Positions 51,002 through 58,764 of a stretch of 64,000 nucleotides of DNA are shown one piece after another. The notes under the pieces were generated by a model. The model worked only from the letters and a program-made list of their open reading frames with translations, did not search any database and had not been told where the DNA came from. Numbering within the stretch: position 1 is the stretch's first letter; each line of letters begins with the position of its first letter. The DNA is from CBDEGU01 sp965238045 (GTDB taxonomy: Bacteria; Acidobacteriota; Terriglobia; Bryobacterales; UBA6623), in the NCBI GenBank assembly GCA_965238045.1, contig CBDEGU010000006.1, positions 28,041 to 92,040 on the forward strand, written 5' to 3'. Made by a program: the position numbers and the translations under genes.

Positions 51002-53491
51002 TTACACCGATTCATGCACCAACGCCGTGAAGTAGAGCAGCTCGCCGTCCGGCGACCAAAACGAGCGACTATCTGATCTCGATCCGTCTGTTACAGCGAT
51101 CCATTCTTCCTCACCGACCGCAAGACCGTCCCGCAACGGAGCGATAAAGATCTTATTATTACCTCCTTCACCCGTGGGTACGTGGAATGCGATCCACTCG
51201 CCATCTGGGGAGTAGTGGCCCGTGTGGAGATTGTATTCAGGGTGAGACACAACGTCTCCCGTTTCACCGGAAGCCCAGTCGAGAAACGCGATTCGAAAAG
51301 GTCTCCCGCGCCAGTAGAGGATTTTCGTGCCACCCCACGATCGGCTCCAGAGGTTGCCGGGACCACAGTCTTCGCAGAGCATTTTGGGCAGACCGCCATC
51401 GGAGCTCACCAGGTAGGCCGATCGGCCGAGTTTGTAAACAACGTACTTACCGTCATGAGTAATGACGCCTCTCAGTTCGTCTTCGGGAGTCGAAGTAAGG
51501 GCCCTCTCGTCTCCGGTCTCCAGATCCTTCAGCCATAGATCGAAGTTGCCTGATCGGTTCGACCGGAAGAGAAGCTTCTTGCCATCGGCCGAGATCGAGG
51601 GCGCCAGGTCTACCGCCGCATCGTTCGTCAGGCGGCGCATCTCACCGAGCACCTTGCCTCTATTGGGGTCAATCGGCAGGGCCCAGATGTCGACCGTGGT
51701 ATTGAGGGTGGCAAAGACAAGACGGCCGTCTTGGGCCGCCGAAGGGCCCGCTTCCACTCCCGCGCCAAAAGTCAATCGCTCTGGAGCCCCCTCTATCTTC
51801 CCTGTGGCTGATGAAAGTGGAATCCGCCACACGTTCGTGCTGTCGCCTAGCCTTGCCGTAAAGAGCACGTCATCGGATTCGGGTCGCCAGACGATTGGTG
51901 AGGTGTTTCCCGCAAGTCCGTGAGAACGAAAGATATCGACAACGCCTGTCTTGGTCGCGGCCCCGCCATCAACAGGTACAAGCCACCAGTCCCAGTCGGG
52001 CCCCGGTGCGTTTCCGGCGAATTCACTATGTCCCTCGACGAGGATGTAGCGTCCGCTTGGCGCCCAAACGGCCCCATAGAACCGTCGGACGTCAACGGGC
52101 AGCCTCCTGGAGGGTCCTCCATCCGGTGAGACCAGAAGTAGCGTTGAGGTCCTAAAGCTGCCGCTACTGGCAGTGACATAAGCGATCCACCGTCCATCCG
52201 GCGAGAACTTCGGACGCGCTCTGCGCTCGGCCAGTAGCCTGGGCTCTCCACCAAGCGAATCGACCAAGTAGATTCCACCCCCTTTGCGCGCGGAACGAAA
52301 AGCGATCTTCGTCCCATCCGGGGAGAAGGTAGGGGCATCATCATCGGCTTCATCTGAGGTCAGGCGGACAGGCTGGCCACCGCCTAGCTGTAGGACCCAG
52401 ATATCGAGATTCCCGTCGCCGCCGCGGTCCGAGGCATACGCCAGCAGCTTGCCGTCGGGAGAAAGGGCCGGCTGATAGGTCAGGCCGGAATCCGAAGTCA
52501 GCCGTTTCAATACTGGAGGCGAGATCGCCCGGGGACGCCGTTGAGCTTGCTGGTTTTGCCACCAGATGAATCCTGTTGCCACCACAATGAGTGCTAGGAC
52601 GAGTGCCACCTGTCTGCTGAGGAACCGAGAGCGCACGGCGGGACCACTGGCCGAGACCGCCTCTGTTCTGCCGGAGGCGACGCCCAGGTTAGCTCCCCTC
52701 AGATCCACCAGCACTTCATCTACGTGCTGGTAGCGATCGTCAGGATCCTTTGCGAGCGCTTTGCCGACGATGCGGTCGAGTTCGACCCCTACGCCGGTCC
52801 GCAGGGCGGTCAGCGGCTCCGGCTCTTCGTTCACGATCGAGTACGCTAGTGCTGCCTCGACATCACCCTTGAACGGAAGTTGGCCCGCAACCATCTCGTA
52901 GAGAACCACTCCCAGTGACCAGATATCGCTGCGGTGGTCCACCTTCTGACCGAGGGTCTGCTCGGGCGACATGTAGGCCGGCGTGCCCAGGCTGGAGCCG
53001 GTCTTGGTGAGCTTCGTGCGGTCGGTCAGTTGTGCCAGGCCGAAGTCCATGATCTTCACCTGGCCTTCTTCGGTCAGCATCAAGTTGGCCGGCTTGATAT
53101 CGCGGTGAACGATGTCCTTCTTGTGCGCGGCTTGGAGGCCGCGAGCTGTCTGCGTAGCCACGTCGAGAGCTTCCTCGAGCTTGAGCGGACGCGCCTCGAT
53201 CTTCTCTTTAAGGCTTGGGCCTTCAATGAAGGCCATGGCGATGAAGGTCCGTCCGTCTGCTTCATCGATCTCATGGACGGTGCAGATGTTGTTGTGGTCG
53301 AGGGCCGCCGCGGCCTTAGCTTCACGCAAGAAGCGCTCGCGGCCTTCTTCATCCTCGAGGAGATGTGAAGCGAGAAACTTGAGGGCCACGCTGCGTTCCA
53401 GCTTGACGTCCTCGGCCTTGTAGACGACACCCATGCCGCCCCGGCCGAGCTCGGACAGGATCTTGTAGTGGCTGATGGTGGAGCCTATCAC
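51002..53491 (-). CDS. Ser/Thr protein kinase with PD40/TolB-type propeller, probably 3'-truncated
   Basis: 829 residues. The kinase domain has ISHYKILSELGRGGMGVVYK, VALKFL (catalytic Lys), VHRDIKPANLML, KIMDFGLAQL and GTPAYMSPEQ (about 5-265). One membrane segment (QVALVLALIVVATGFIWW) links to an extracytoplasmic beta-propeller of PD40 repeats (QPALSPDGKLLAYASDRGGD and PTFSPDGTKIAFRS among others). The propeller ends abruptly at FWSPDGELLYFTALVHESV, 12 bp from an IS edge; relatives run about 50-100 residues further. GTG 53491 matches the usual IGxTISHY start, and a TTG nine bases earlier is possible. Confidence 0.9.
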   Translation of the reverse strand: MIGSTISHYKILSELGRGGMGVVYKAEDVKLERSVALKFLASHLLEDEEGRERFLREAKAAAALDHNNICTVHEIDEADGRTFIAMAFIEGPSLKEKIEARPLKLEEALDVATQTARGLQAAHKKDIVHRDIKPANLMLTEEGQVKIMDFGLAQLTDRTKLTKTGSSLGTPAYMSPEQTLGQKVDHRSDIWSLGVVLYEMVAGQLPFKGDVEAALAYSIVNEEPEPLTALRTGVGVELDRIVGKALAKDPDDRYQHVDEVLVDLRGANLGVASGRTEAVSASGPAVRSRFLSRQVALVLALIVVATGFIWWQNQQAQRRPRAISPPVLKRLTSDSGLTYQPALSPDGKLLAYASDRGGDGNLDIWVLQLGGGQPVRLTSDEADDDAPTFSPDGTKIAFRSARKGGGIYLVDSLGGEPRLLAERRARPKFSPDGRWIAYVTASSGSFRTSTLLLVSPDGGPSRRLPVDVRRFYGAVWAPSGRYILVEGHSEFAGNAPGPDWDWWLVPVDGGAATKTGVVDIFRSHGLAGNTSPIVWRPESDDVLFTARLGDSTNVWRIPLSSATGKIEGAPERLTFGAGVEAGPSAAQDGRLVFATLNTTVDIWALPIDPNRGKVLGEMRRLTNDAAVDLAPSISADGKKLLFRSNRSGNFDLWLKDLETGDERALTSTPEDELRGVITHDGKYVVYKLGRSAYLVSSDGGLPKMLCEDCGPGNLWSRSWGGTKILYWRGRPFRIAFLDWASGETGDVVSHPEYNLHTGHYSPDGEWIAFHVPTGEGGNNKIFIAPLRDGLAVGEEEWIAVTDGSRSDSRSFWSPDGELLYFTALVHESV

Positions 53492-53868
53492 GACGCCCAA
53501 TTGTACCGCTACCGGATAGCTGGTGATAACACCTTAGGACCGTATCGACCGTGCGGCGGGCGAAGGGCGGTGGAGAGAGGCAGTGGCAGCGTGGGCCGCC
53601 GCATTGTCGATAGGGGTTGTTGGAGGATGCCGGGCTCAGGATCGGCTATGTGGATTGTAGGGATTGGCTTGGTCGTTGGGCAGGAGGAGTAGGACCTTTC
53701 GGGAGTAGAACGTGGCTTGGATCGCCCGGATTGCTTTGATGTATGGAAGCCGCGAAGTCCTCGCAGGCGGGCGAATCAGCTCCGCGGAAAGACCCAGGCG
53801 CAGGAGTGCGAAGCACCCCCTGGCGACGGCGCGTCGCAGCGTTGCGTTGGCGAAGAGACGGTGAGGGG
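53492..53868. other. intergenic stretch between the kinase and the IS91-type transposase
   Basis: No gene is supported. Open frames here are mirror frames or lack any family feature. The stretch should contain the kinase promoter and the 3' terminus of the IS91-type element, whose exact end I cannot place. Confidence 0.4.
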
Positions 53869-55074
53869 TCATGAGGAGTCGATAGCCTCGGGCAGGGCCA
53901 TGTCCCCGGCGCGTAGCGCCAGTTCCAGCGCCGAAAGCCATGCGACCACGCGCAGCCTTCCCTCGCCGCACAGCGGGCAGCGGCGCTCCACGGCTCGCCG
54001 TTGCTCCTTGCTCAACAAGGCAGGGGAAACTTCCCTCGTCGCGGACGCCTGGAGGAGTTCCCGGCAGCGGGCCAAGCCCGCCGCGCGTCTGCGATGAGCC
54101 AAGAAACCGTAGTAGCGGATCTTGACAAAACCCCTCGGCAGCACGTGCAGCAGAAAGCGCCGCAGGAACTCGACCGCGTCGAGCGTCATCGTCTCGATAC
54201 GGTGGTTGTTCTTCGCGTTGCGAAAACGCAAGCGCAGGCGGCCGTCGTGGAGAGACCGCAAGCGACCGTTGGAGATGGCGACGCGATGGGTATAACGAGC
54301 CAGATACTTGAGCACTTGTTCGGGTCCGACCATGGGCGGCTTGAGGTAGACCACCCACTCGGTTGTTCTCAGTTCTCGCAGCCAAGAGTGAAAACGTTCG
54401 GGCTTCGTCAGCGGGGCCAGCTGCCGGTCGAGTTCCAGCTGGCCGTGTTCGAACGCCCGCCGCAAACCGTCTAAGAGCTTGCCGCGAAACAAGCGGCTCA
54501 GAGGCCGTACGGGCAGGAAAAACTTCTTGCGGCAGCGGATCCATCGGCTGCCGTCGAGCGCCATTCCTCCCGCCGGTACGACGCAGTGCAGGTGCGGATG
54601 AGGCAGCAGTATCTGGTTCCAGGTATGCAATACGGCGAAGAAGCCGATCTGGGCGCCCAAACGCTTGGGGTCGCGAGCGAGTTGTTGCAAGCTTTGAGAG
54701 GCCGCCTCGAACAGCAGACGGTAGAAGAGTCGCTGATTCTGGAGGGCCAACATTGCCAGGGCCCCTGGCACGGTGAACACAACATGGCAGTAGTGCACCG
54801 GAAGTAGTTCCTGCGCCCGTGCCCCCAGCCAGCGGTCACGCGCCGCCGACTGGCACTTCGGACAGTGCCGGTTCGAGCACGAGTTGTACGCGATCCGTTC
54901 CTGCGAGCAAGAATCGCACTGTTCGATGTGAGCGCCCTGGGCGGCGCTGCGACACGAACCGATGTCGCGAAGGGCCTTGCGTTGACGAGCGGAGAGGCGG
55001 TGTCCCCAGCGCTCGAGCAACTCCCCTTCGTGTTGGCGAATGACATCGGCCACTTCCAGCCGATGCCGGCTCAT
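53869..55074 (-). CDS. IS91 family transposase
   Basis: 401 residues of a rolling-circle (HUH/Y2) transposase. An N-terminal zinc-binding region (HIEQCDSCSQER, NSCSNRHCPKCQSAARDRWL) precedes the HUH motif LPHPHLHCVVPAGG and a tyrosine region YLARYTHRVAISNGRL. C-terminal Cys pairs (RRCPLCGEG) follow. Its start overlaps the stop of the tyrosine-recombinase gene (ATGA, 55071-55074), so both are made from one mRNA. No internal stop; could be active. Confidence 0.93.
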   Translation of the reverse strand: MSRHRLEVADVIRQHEGELLERWGHRLSARQRKALRDIGSCRSAAQGAHIEQCDSCSQERIAYNSCSNRHCPKCQSAARDRWLGARAQELLPVHYCHVVFTVPGALAMLALQNQRLFYRLLFEAASQSLQQLARDPKRLGAQIGFFAVLHTWNQILLPHPHLHCVVPAGGMALDGSRWIRCRKKFFLPVRPLSRLFRGKLLDGLRRAFEHGQLELDRQLAPLTKPERFHSWLRELRTTEWVVYLKPPMVGPEQVLKYLARYTHRVAISNGRLRSLHDGRLRLRFRNAKNNHRIETMTLDAVEFLRRFLLHVLPRGFVKIRYYGFLAHRRRAAGLARCRELLQASATREVSPALLSKEQRRAVERRCPLCGEGRLRVVAWLSALELALRAGDMALPEAIDSS

Positions 55075-55946
55075 CGCCGGCGCCGGTCCCCGTCGTCGGT
55101 GAGCGCTTCGCGAATCTCGAGTGCTTCGAGTGGGCTCTGCGTCGTGCGCAGGCGCAATTCCGAGACATGCAGATAGCGCGCCGTCGTCTTGAGACTGACG
55201 TGCCCCAGCAAGACCTGGATGGTGCGCAGATCCGTCCCCGCTTCCAGCAAGTGCGTGGCAAAGGAATGCCGCAGCACGTGCGGGCTCACCGGTTTGCGGA
55301 TGCCTGCCTGGCGACCAAGCTTTTGGCAGATCTGCCGTACCCCCGAGGGCCGCAGCTGGGCGCCGTGGATACGGCCGGGAAACAGCAACTCGTTCGGCTT
55401 CGCCCAGCGCCAGTACAGACGCAGCAACTCCAGTAGCTTGGGAGACAACATCACCTGGCGTGGCTTCTCTCCTTTGCCGCGGCGCACCAGGATCACCATC
55501 CGCTGCGAGTCAATGTCCCCCGCTTCGAGTTGCAACACTTCGTCGAGACGCAACCCGGCTCCGTAGAGCGTCGCGAGGATCGCGCGATGCTTCAGGTTCA
55601 CCGCGGCGTCCAACAGCGCCGTCACTTCTTCACGGCTCAGCACGACCGGTAGGCGACGCCGGACCTTGGGCCGTGCGATGCGTTCGACAACCCAGGGTCG
55701 CTCGAGTGTCTGGCTGTAGAAGAACTTCAGCCCCGCCGTGCGCACCCCGAACGTCGCACCGGCCAGCTTACGCCGCTCGATCAAGTCAAGCTGATACTCG
55801 CGAATCTGCTTCGGGCCCAGTTGCTCCGGCGACTTGCCGAAGTAGCGGGCGAGATCCTCGACGGCCTTGGTATAACTCCGAATCGTCTGCGGCGAATAGC
55901 TGCGCAGCCGCAGGTCTTGGATCATCTTCTGGCGTAGCTTGGTCAT
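55071..55946 (-). CDS. tyrosine recombinase/integrase of the IS91-type element
   Basis: 291 residues. The SAM-like N-terminal domain (LRLRSYSPQTIRSYTKAVED) is followed by the catalytic domain with Arg133 (YGAGLRLDEVL), His223-x-x-Arg226 (SPHVLRHSFATHLLEAG), His249 (LLGHVSLKTTARYLH) and nucleophile Tyr258. Paired integrase-IS91 genes are a recurrent arrangement. A perfect AGGAGG lies six bases before the ATG and sits inside an inverted repeat that may hide it in the mRNA. Confidence 0.93.
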   Translation of the reverse strand: MTKLRQKMIQDLRLRSYSPQTIRSYTKAVEDLARYFGKSPEQLGPKQIREYQLDLIERRKLAGATFGVRTAGLKFFYSQTLERPWVVERIARPKVRRRLPVVLSREEVTALLDAAVNLKHRAILATLYGAGLRLDEVLQLEAGDIDSQRMVILVRRGKGEKPRQVMLSPKLLELLRLYWRWAKPNELLFPGRIHGAQLRPSGVRQICQKLGRQAGIRKPVSPHVLRHSFATHLLEAGTDLRTIQVLLGHVSLKTTARYLHVSELRLRTTQSPLEALEIREALTDDGDRRRR

Positions 55947-56243
55947 GAACGACCTCCTCTCGGTCGCTCATTATTCCTCTACCTCAACAAAGTTTCAATC
56001 CTTCCCCACTCGCCGGCCTCCCCTTCACCTCTGCCGCGCCAGCGGCTTCGTCCAACAACCGTTCCCACTCGCTATCGGCCCAGATTCTCGCTAACCGCCT
56101 GATGGGCCTCGATTTGGGCCAGCTCGACGACGGGTTGCGAAGGCTCTGATGCCTGATTGCTCAATGGGAAATTATTTCTCGACACCTATCCGACGTTGAC
56201 GCCCTCTCGCCGAACATTCGCGCAGCGCGGAGAGCAAGAAGTT
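55876..56243. repeat. 5' end of the IS91-type element, duplicated at 56968-57332
   Basis: About 360 bases, from the integrase N-terminus to near the CAAG at 56243, recur in the same orientation at 56968-57332 with roughly 85-90% identity by eye. Shared landmarks are the integrase start, GCCGCGCCAGCGGCTTCGTC, GCTCAATGGGAAATTATTTC and CGAACATTC. The shared right boundary probably marks the element terminus. Confidence 0.8.
55947..55969 (-). promoter_or_regulatory. hairpin covering the integrase ribosome-binding site
   Basis: In the mRNA GAGCGACC (from 55969-55962) pairs with GGTCGTTC (55954-55947) directly before the ATG, with GAGAGGA in the loop; the Shine-Dalgarno AGGAGG spans loop and stem. 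The duplicate at 57040-57062 has the same hairpin with a perfect 8-bp stem (GAACGACC/GGTCGTTC). Confidence 0.55.
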
Positions 56244-56406
56244 TTGCAGTAGCGACGCTTGATCTGGCGATTTCGTGCCCAAATGAAGCTGCCGAGGTCA
56301 GCGCGATTTGCCGTCACGGAGTGCTGAGCGGCGGAGAGATTGCGGACACATAGCGGACACAGATTTCTAGTGGGGAAATGGACTTCCTGTAAGTTATTGA
56401 AAACAA

Positions 56407-56454
56407 TGGTCGGGGCGCGGAGATTTGAACTCCGGACCTCCTGCTCCCAAAGTG
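56407..56454 (-). pseudogene. 3' fragment of tRNA-Pro(TGG), likely attachment-site relic
   Basis: The minus strand reads ACTTTGGGAGCAGGAGGTCC followed by GGAGTTCAAATCTCC and CGCGCCCCGACCA. This is the anticodon loop (TGG), 3' anticodon strand, variable loop, T arm, acceptor 3' strand and CCA of a tRNA-Pro. The 5' half is absent. Such 3' fragments are left by tyrosine integrases that recombine into tRNA 3' ends. The long frames crossing it are spurious. Confidence 0.75.
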
Positions 56455-57891
56455 TGTGGGTTGGGACTTCTGGAGTGCTACGGAGTGTCACAGAGTGCCC
56501 TATCCATCGGGTCTGGCCCTGTATTTGTAGCACTTCGTGACACTCCTTGTCACTGGGTGAATCTCGGTGTTCCTGACCTAGTTACGTCACAATCCACGTC
56601 ACAATCGCCTGTCTCGACCGATTTGAGCGAAGATTTCTGTTTTGGTTTTGGACCTCTTCGTACCGGTAGTGTACCCCTTAGCCACCACCGACTTCAACCC
56701 GGACGATGGCATCTTCCTCTCCAAGCTTCGCGGCAACGTTGTAGGTCCGCCTTAGCAGCCCGCAGTCGAAGTGAATGTGGGAGTCTGGGTAGCTTTGCCG
56801 CCGGTCTGTGTGGACAGTAGCTCTTTTCAAAAGTCATCCCCCCCCATTGGTTTCGGGTGACGCCAAGGGGGGGCCGACGGGATCCCCAGGTTCCCAATGG
56901 TCTCCTCACAGCGCTCATGGGTTTTTCTATTGAGATTTTGGGGTCCATTCCCGGCAGGGTCGGGAACGCTCCGCATCGTCTGCGGCGAATAGTCGCGCAA
57001 CCGCAGGTCTTCGATCATCCTCTGACGTAGCTTGGTCATGAACGACCTCCTCTCGGTCGTTCATTATTCCGCTACCTCAATAAAGTTTCAATCCCTTCCC
57101 CCACTTGCCGGCCTCCCCTCACCTCTGCCGCGCCAGCGGCTTCGTCCAACAACCGTTCGCACTCGCTATCCGCCAAGGTTGTCGCTAGCCGCCTGATGGG
57201 ACTCGATTTGGGCCCGCTCGACGCCGGGTTGCTGAGGCTCCGACAGCTGATTGCTCAATGGGAAATTATTTCTCGACATCTATCCGAGGTGACGCCCCCT
57301 CGTCGAACATTCTAGCGCGGGCAGGGGGCAAGAGGGGCCTCATCCCAAGACAGTCTCACCGGCAGGATAGCGCCTAGCAGATCGACCAAGCCCAATGGTT
57401 GGCGCGCGCCTGGAAGCCGAAGATCTGGGAAGAACTTCAACAAGCGGAGTCTTGAGCGACGACGAGACCTCTCCATAGCGACGGCGTTTCAGCGAACGAT
57501 CGGCACCGAGTCCACCTGTTCCAGGGTGCCATCGTTAATCGAGTTAACGCCGAGGGGGGGCAAGACTCCCCGTCCGATGGCATATCTTTCCAGTTTGATT
57601 CGCTCAGCGACGGCCTTGCGCAGGGAGAGGGTCTCCCGACTTTGCCTTCGCTCCACCCGTGACAACCCTCTCAAACAACGTCTGCGAGCCGATGGACAAG
57701 CCCTGGCGCCTACCGGGGGAGGTGATGGGTAGGGTTCAGCGCGAAAAGACGTCGTATTCGGGGCAGCGCACGTGTATACTGTGGCCGTGCCAGGGCCAGA
57801 ATGGAAAGCCTGGTTTAGACCCTCGGACGAGCCGTCCCGGAAAACCGGGATCTCTTCGAACCGCGCGCCGCCGTGCGTGGCGAAAAACGCG
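56455..57891. other. decayed mobile DNA without intact genes
   Basis: No intact gene. It contains short inverted stretches (GAGTGTCACAGAGTGCC and CACTTCGTGACACTCC near 56487-56545) and the decayed IS91-type end (56968-57332). A C-terminal-looking relic reads QIDQAQWLARAWKPKIWEEL with stop near 57456. Codon character between 56600 and 57890 is poor in all frames. Confidence 0.5.
56968..57039 (-). pseudogene. integrase relic (first ~24 codons)
   Basis: MTKLRQRMIEDLRLRDYSPQ then TMRS matches the start of the integrase at 55071-55946, then homology stops abruptly at VPDPAGN. Its leader (57040-57332) is the second copy of the element's 5' region, including the ribosome-binding-site hairpin. It is a truncated remnant of a second, older insertion. 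Confidence 0.8.
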
Positions 57892-58206
57892 CTAGTTGAC
57901 CGGGTGGCTGACTTGGTAGCGACCGTCGCGAAAACCGCTGAAGAACGACGACAACTCTTGGTGGCTGATGGGTTCCCGAGAGGAGTCCTCTTCCAAGTTT
58001 CGCTGCGCGACGTAGGTTCGGCCGTCTCCACCATGCACCAATACGTGGTACCAAGGCTGATCTTTCGGCGGCTTGGATTTCGCTACATGCTCATACCATT
58101 CCTCTGAGCCGAGAAAAACCGGATCGACATCGACGATGACGCCTCGATAGTCGAACAAACGGTGATGCACGAGTTGCCCGATTGAGAATTTCGCTTGCGC
58201 GGCCAT
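57892..58206 (-). CDS. hspQ: HspQ/YccV-like heat-shock or hemimethylated-DNA-binding domain protein
   Basis: 104 residues with the YccV-like fold: KFSIGQLVHHRLFDYRGVIV, DVDPVFLGSEEWYEHVAKSK, then QPWYHVLVHGGDGRTYVAQR and NLEEDSSREPISHQEL. HspQ in enterobacteria is a Lon adaptor and binds hemimethylated DNA; the role here is inferred from family. Length and motif order are complete, so this is an intact core gene within the IS-scarred stretch. Confidence 0.92.
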   Translation of the reverse strand: MAAQAKFSIGQLVHHRLFDYRGVIVDVDPVFLGSEEWYEHVAKSKPPKDQPWYHVLVHGGDGRTYVAQRNLEEDSSREPISHQELSSFFSGFRDGRYQVSHPVN

Positions 58207-58764
58207 TGAAAATACTCTGCCTCCCGAATGGAACAGCGGATGCGGCCCATCCGCATATCGCCGGCCTCGCCGGCTCGCCCGACCGATCCGACGATTCGCG
58301 GGTCGCGAACATCGGGAACCGCGAGGTCAGCCGGGGATTGGTTGACGTTTCGGGTCCACCCTACGGCGGCGTCCAGACCGATCGCCGGCGGCGGGTCGGT
58401 CGTGTATCTATTTTAGAGAACAATGACGTTGAGAGCTAATCTTCCCCGACCGGTCCGCAGCGGAGCCCAGTGCCTCGATCGAGTGTGGACAGCGTTTGGG
58501 CGGGATGCGGAAGTATTACTACCGCCAAGCCGCCTGAGAGGCTCAAGGGGAAACCGAGTTCCTCAACTACCTCGACCTGCAGAACAGTGTCGAGCCGCGC
58601 TCGGTCCGCACGCTGCGTGCGAAGTAGCGGGAGCTGGAAACGGAGCCACGGATCTTGCGAAACGGCACGAAGGGGGAAACCCCGGATACAGCCAAGCCAG
58701 CGTTCTGACGGGCCACCGCGCCAGTTCCCGACCCTACGGACCTTGTAAGGGCGAATCACTCTTG
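58207..58764. other. intergenic stretch with a possible gene relic
   Basis: No intact gene. From an ATG at 58505 (+) a frame reads MRKYYYRQAA, TGA, EAQGETEFLNYLDLQNSVEP and RSVRTLRAK, then TAG. The residues look protein-like but are broken by two stops in 130 bases, so this may be the remains of a small gene of unknown family. The rest is featureless. Confidence 0.35.

Noticed and set aside
56186..56533. 115-codon frame containing LWEQEVRSSNLRAPTI
   Set aside because: That peptide is the translation of the tRNA-Pro fragment, a common source of spurious proteins.
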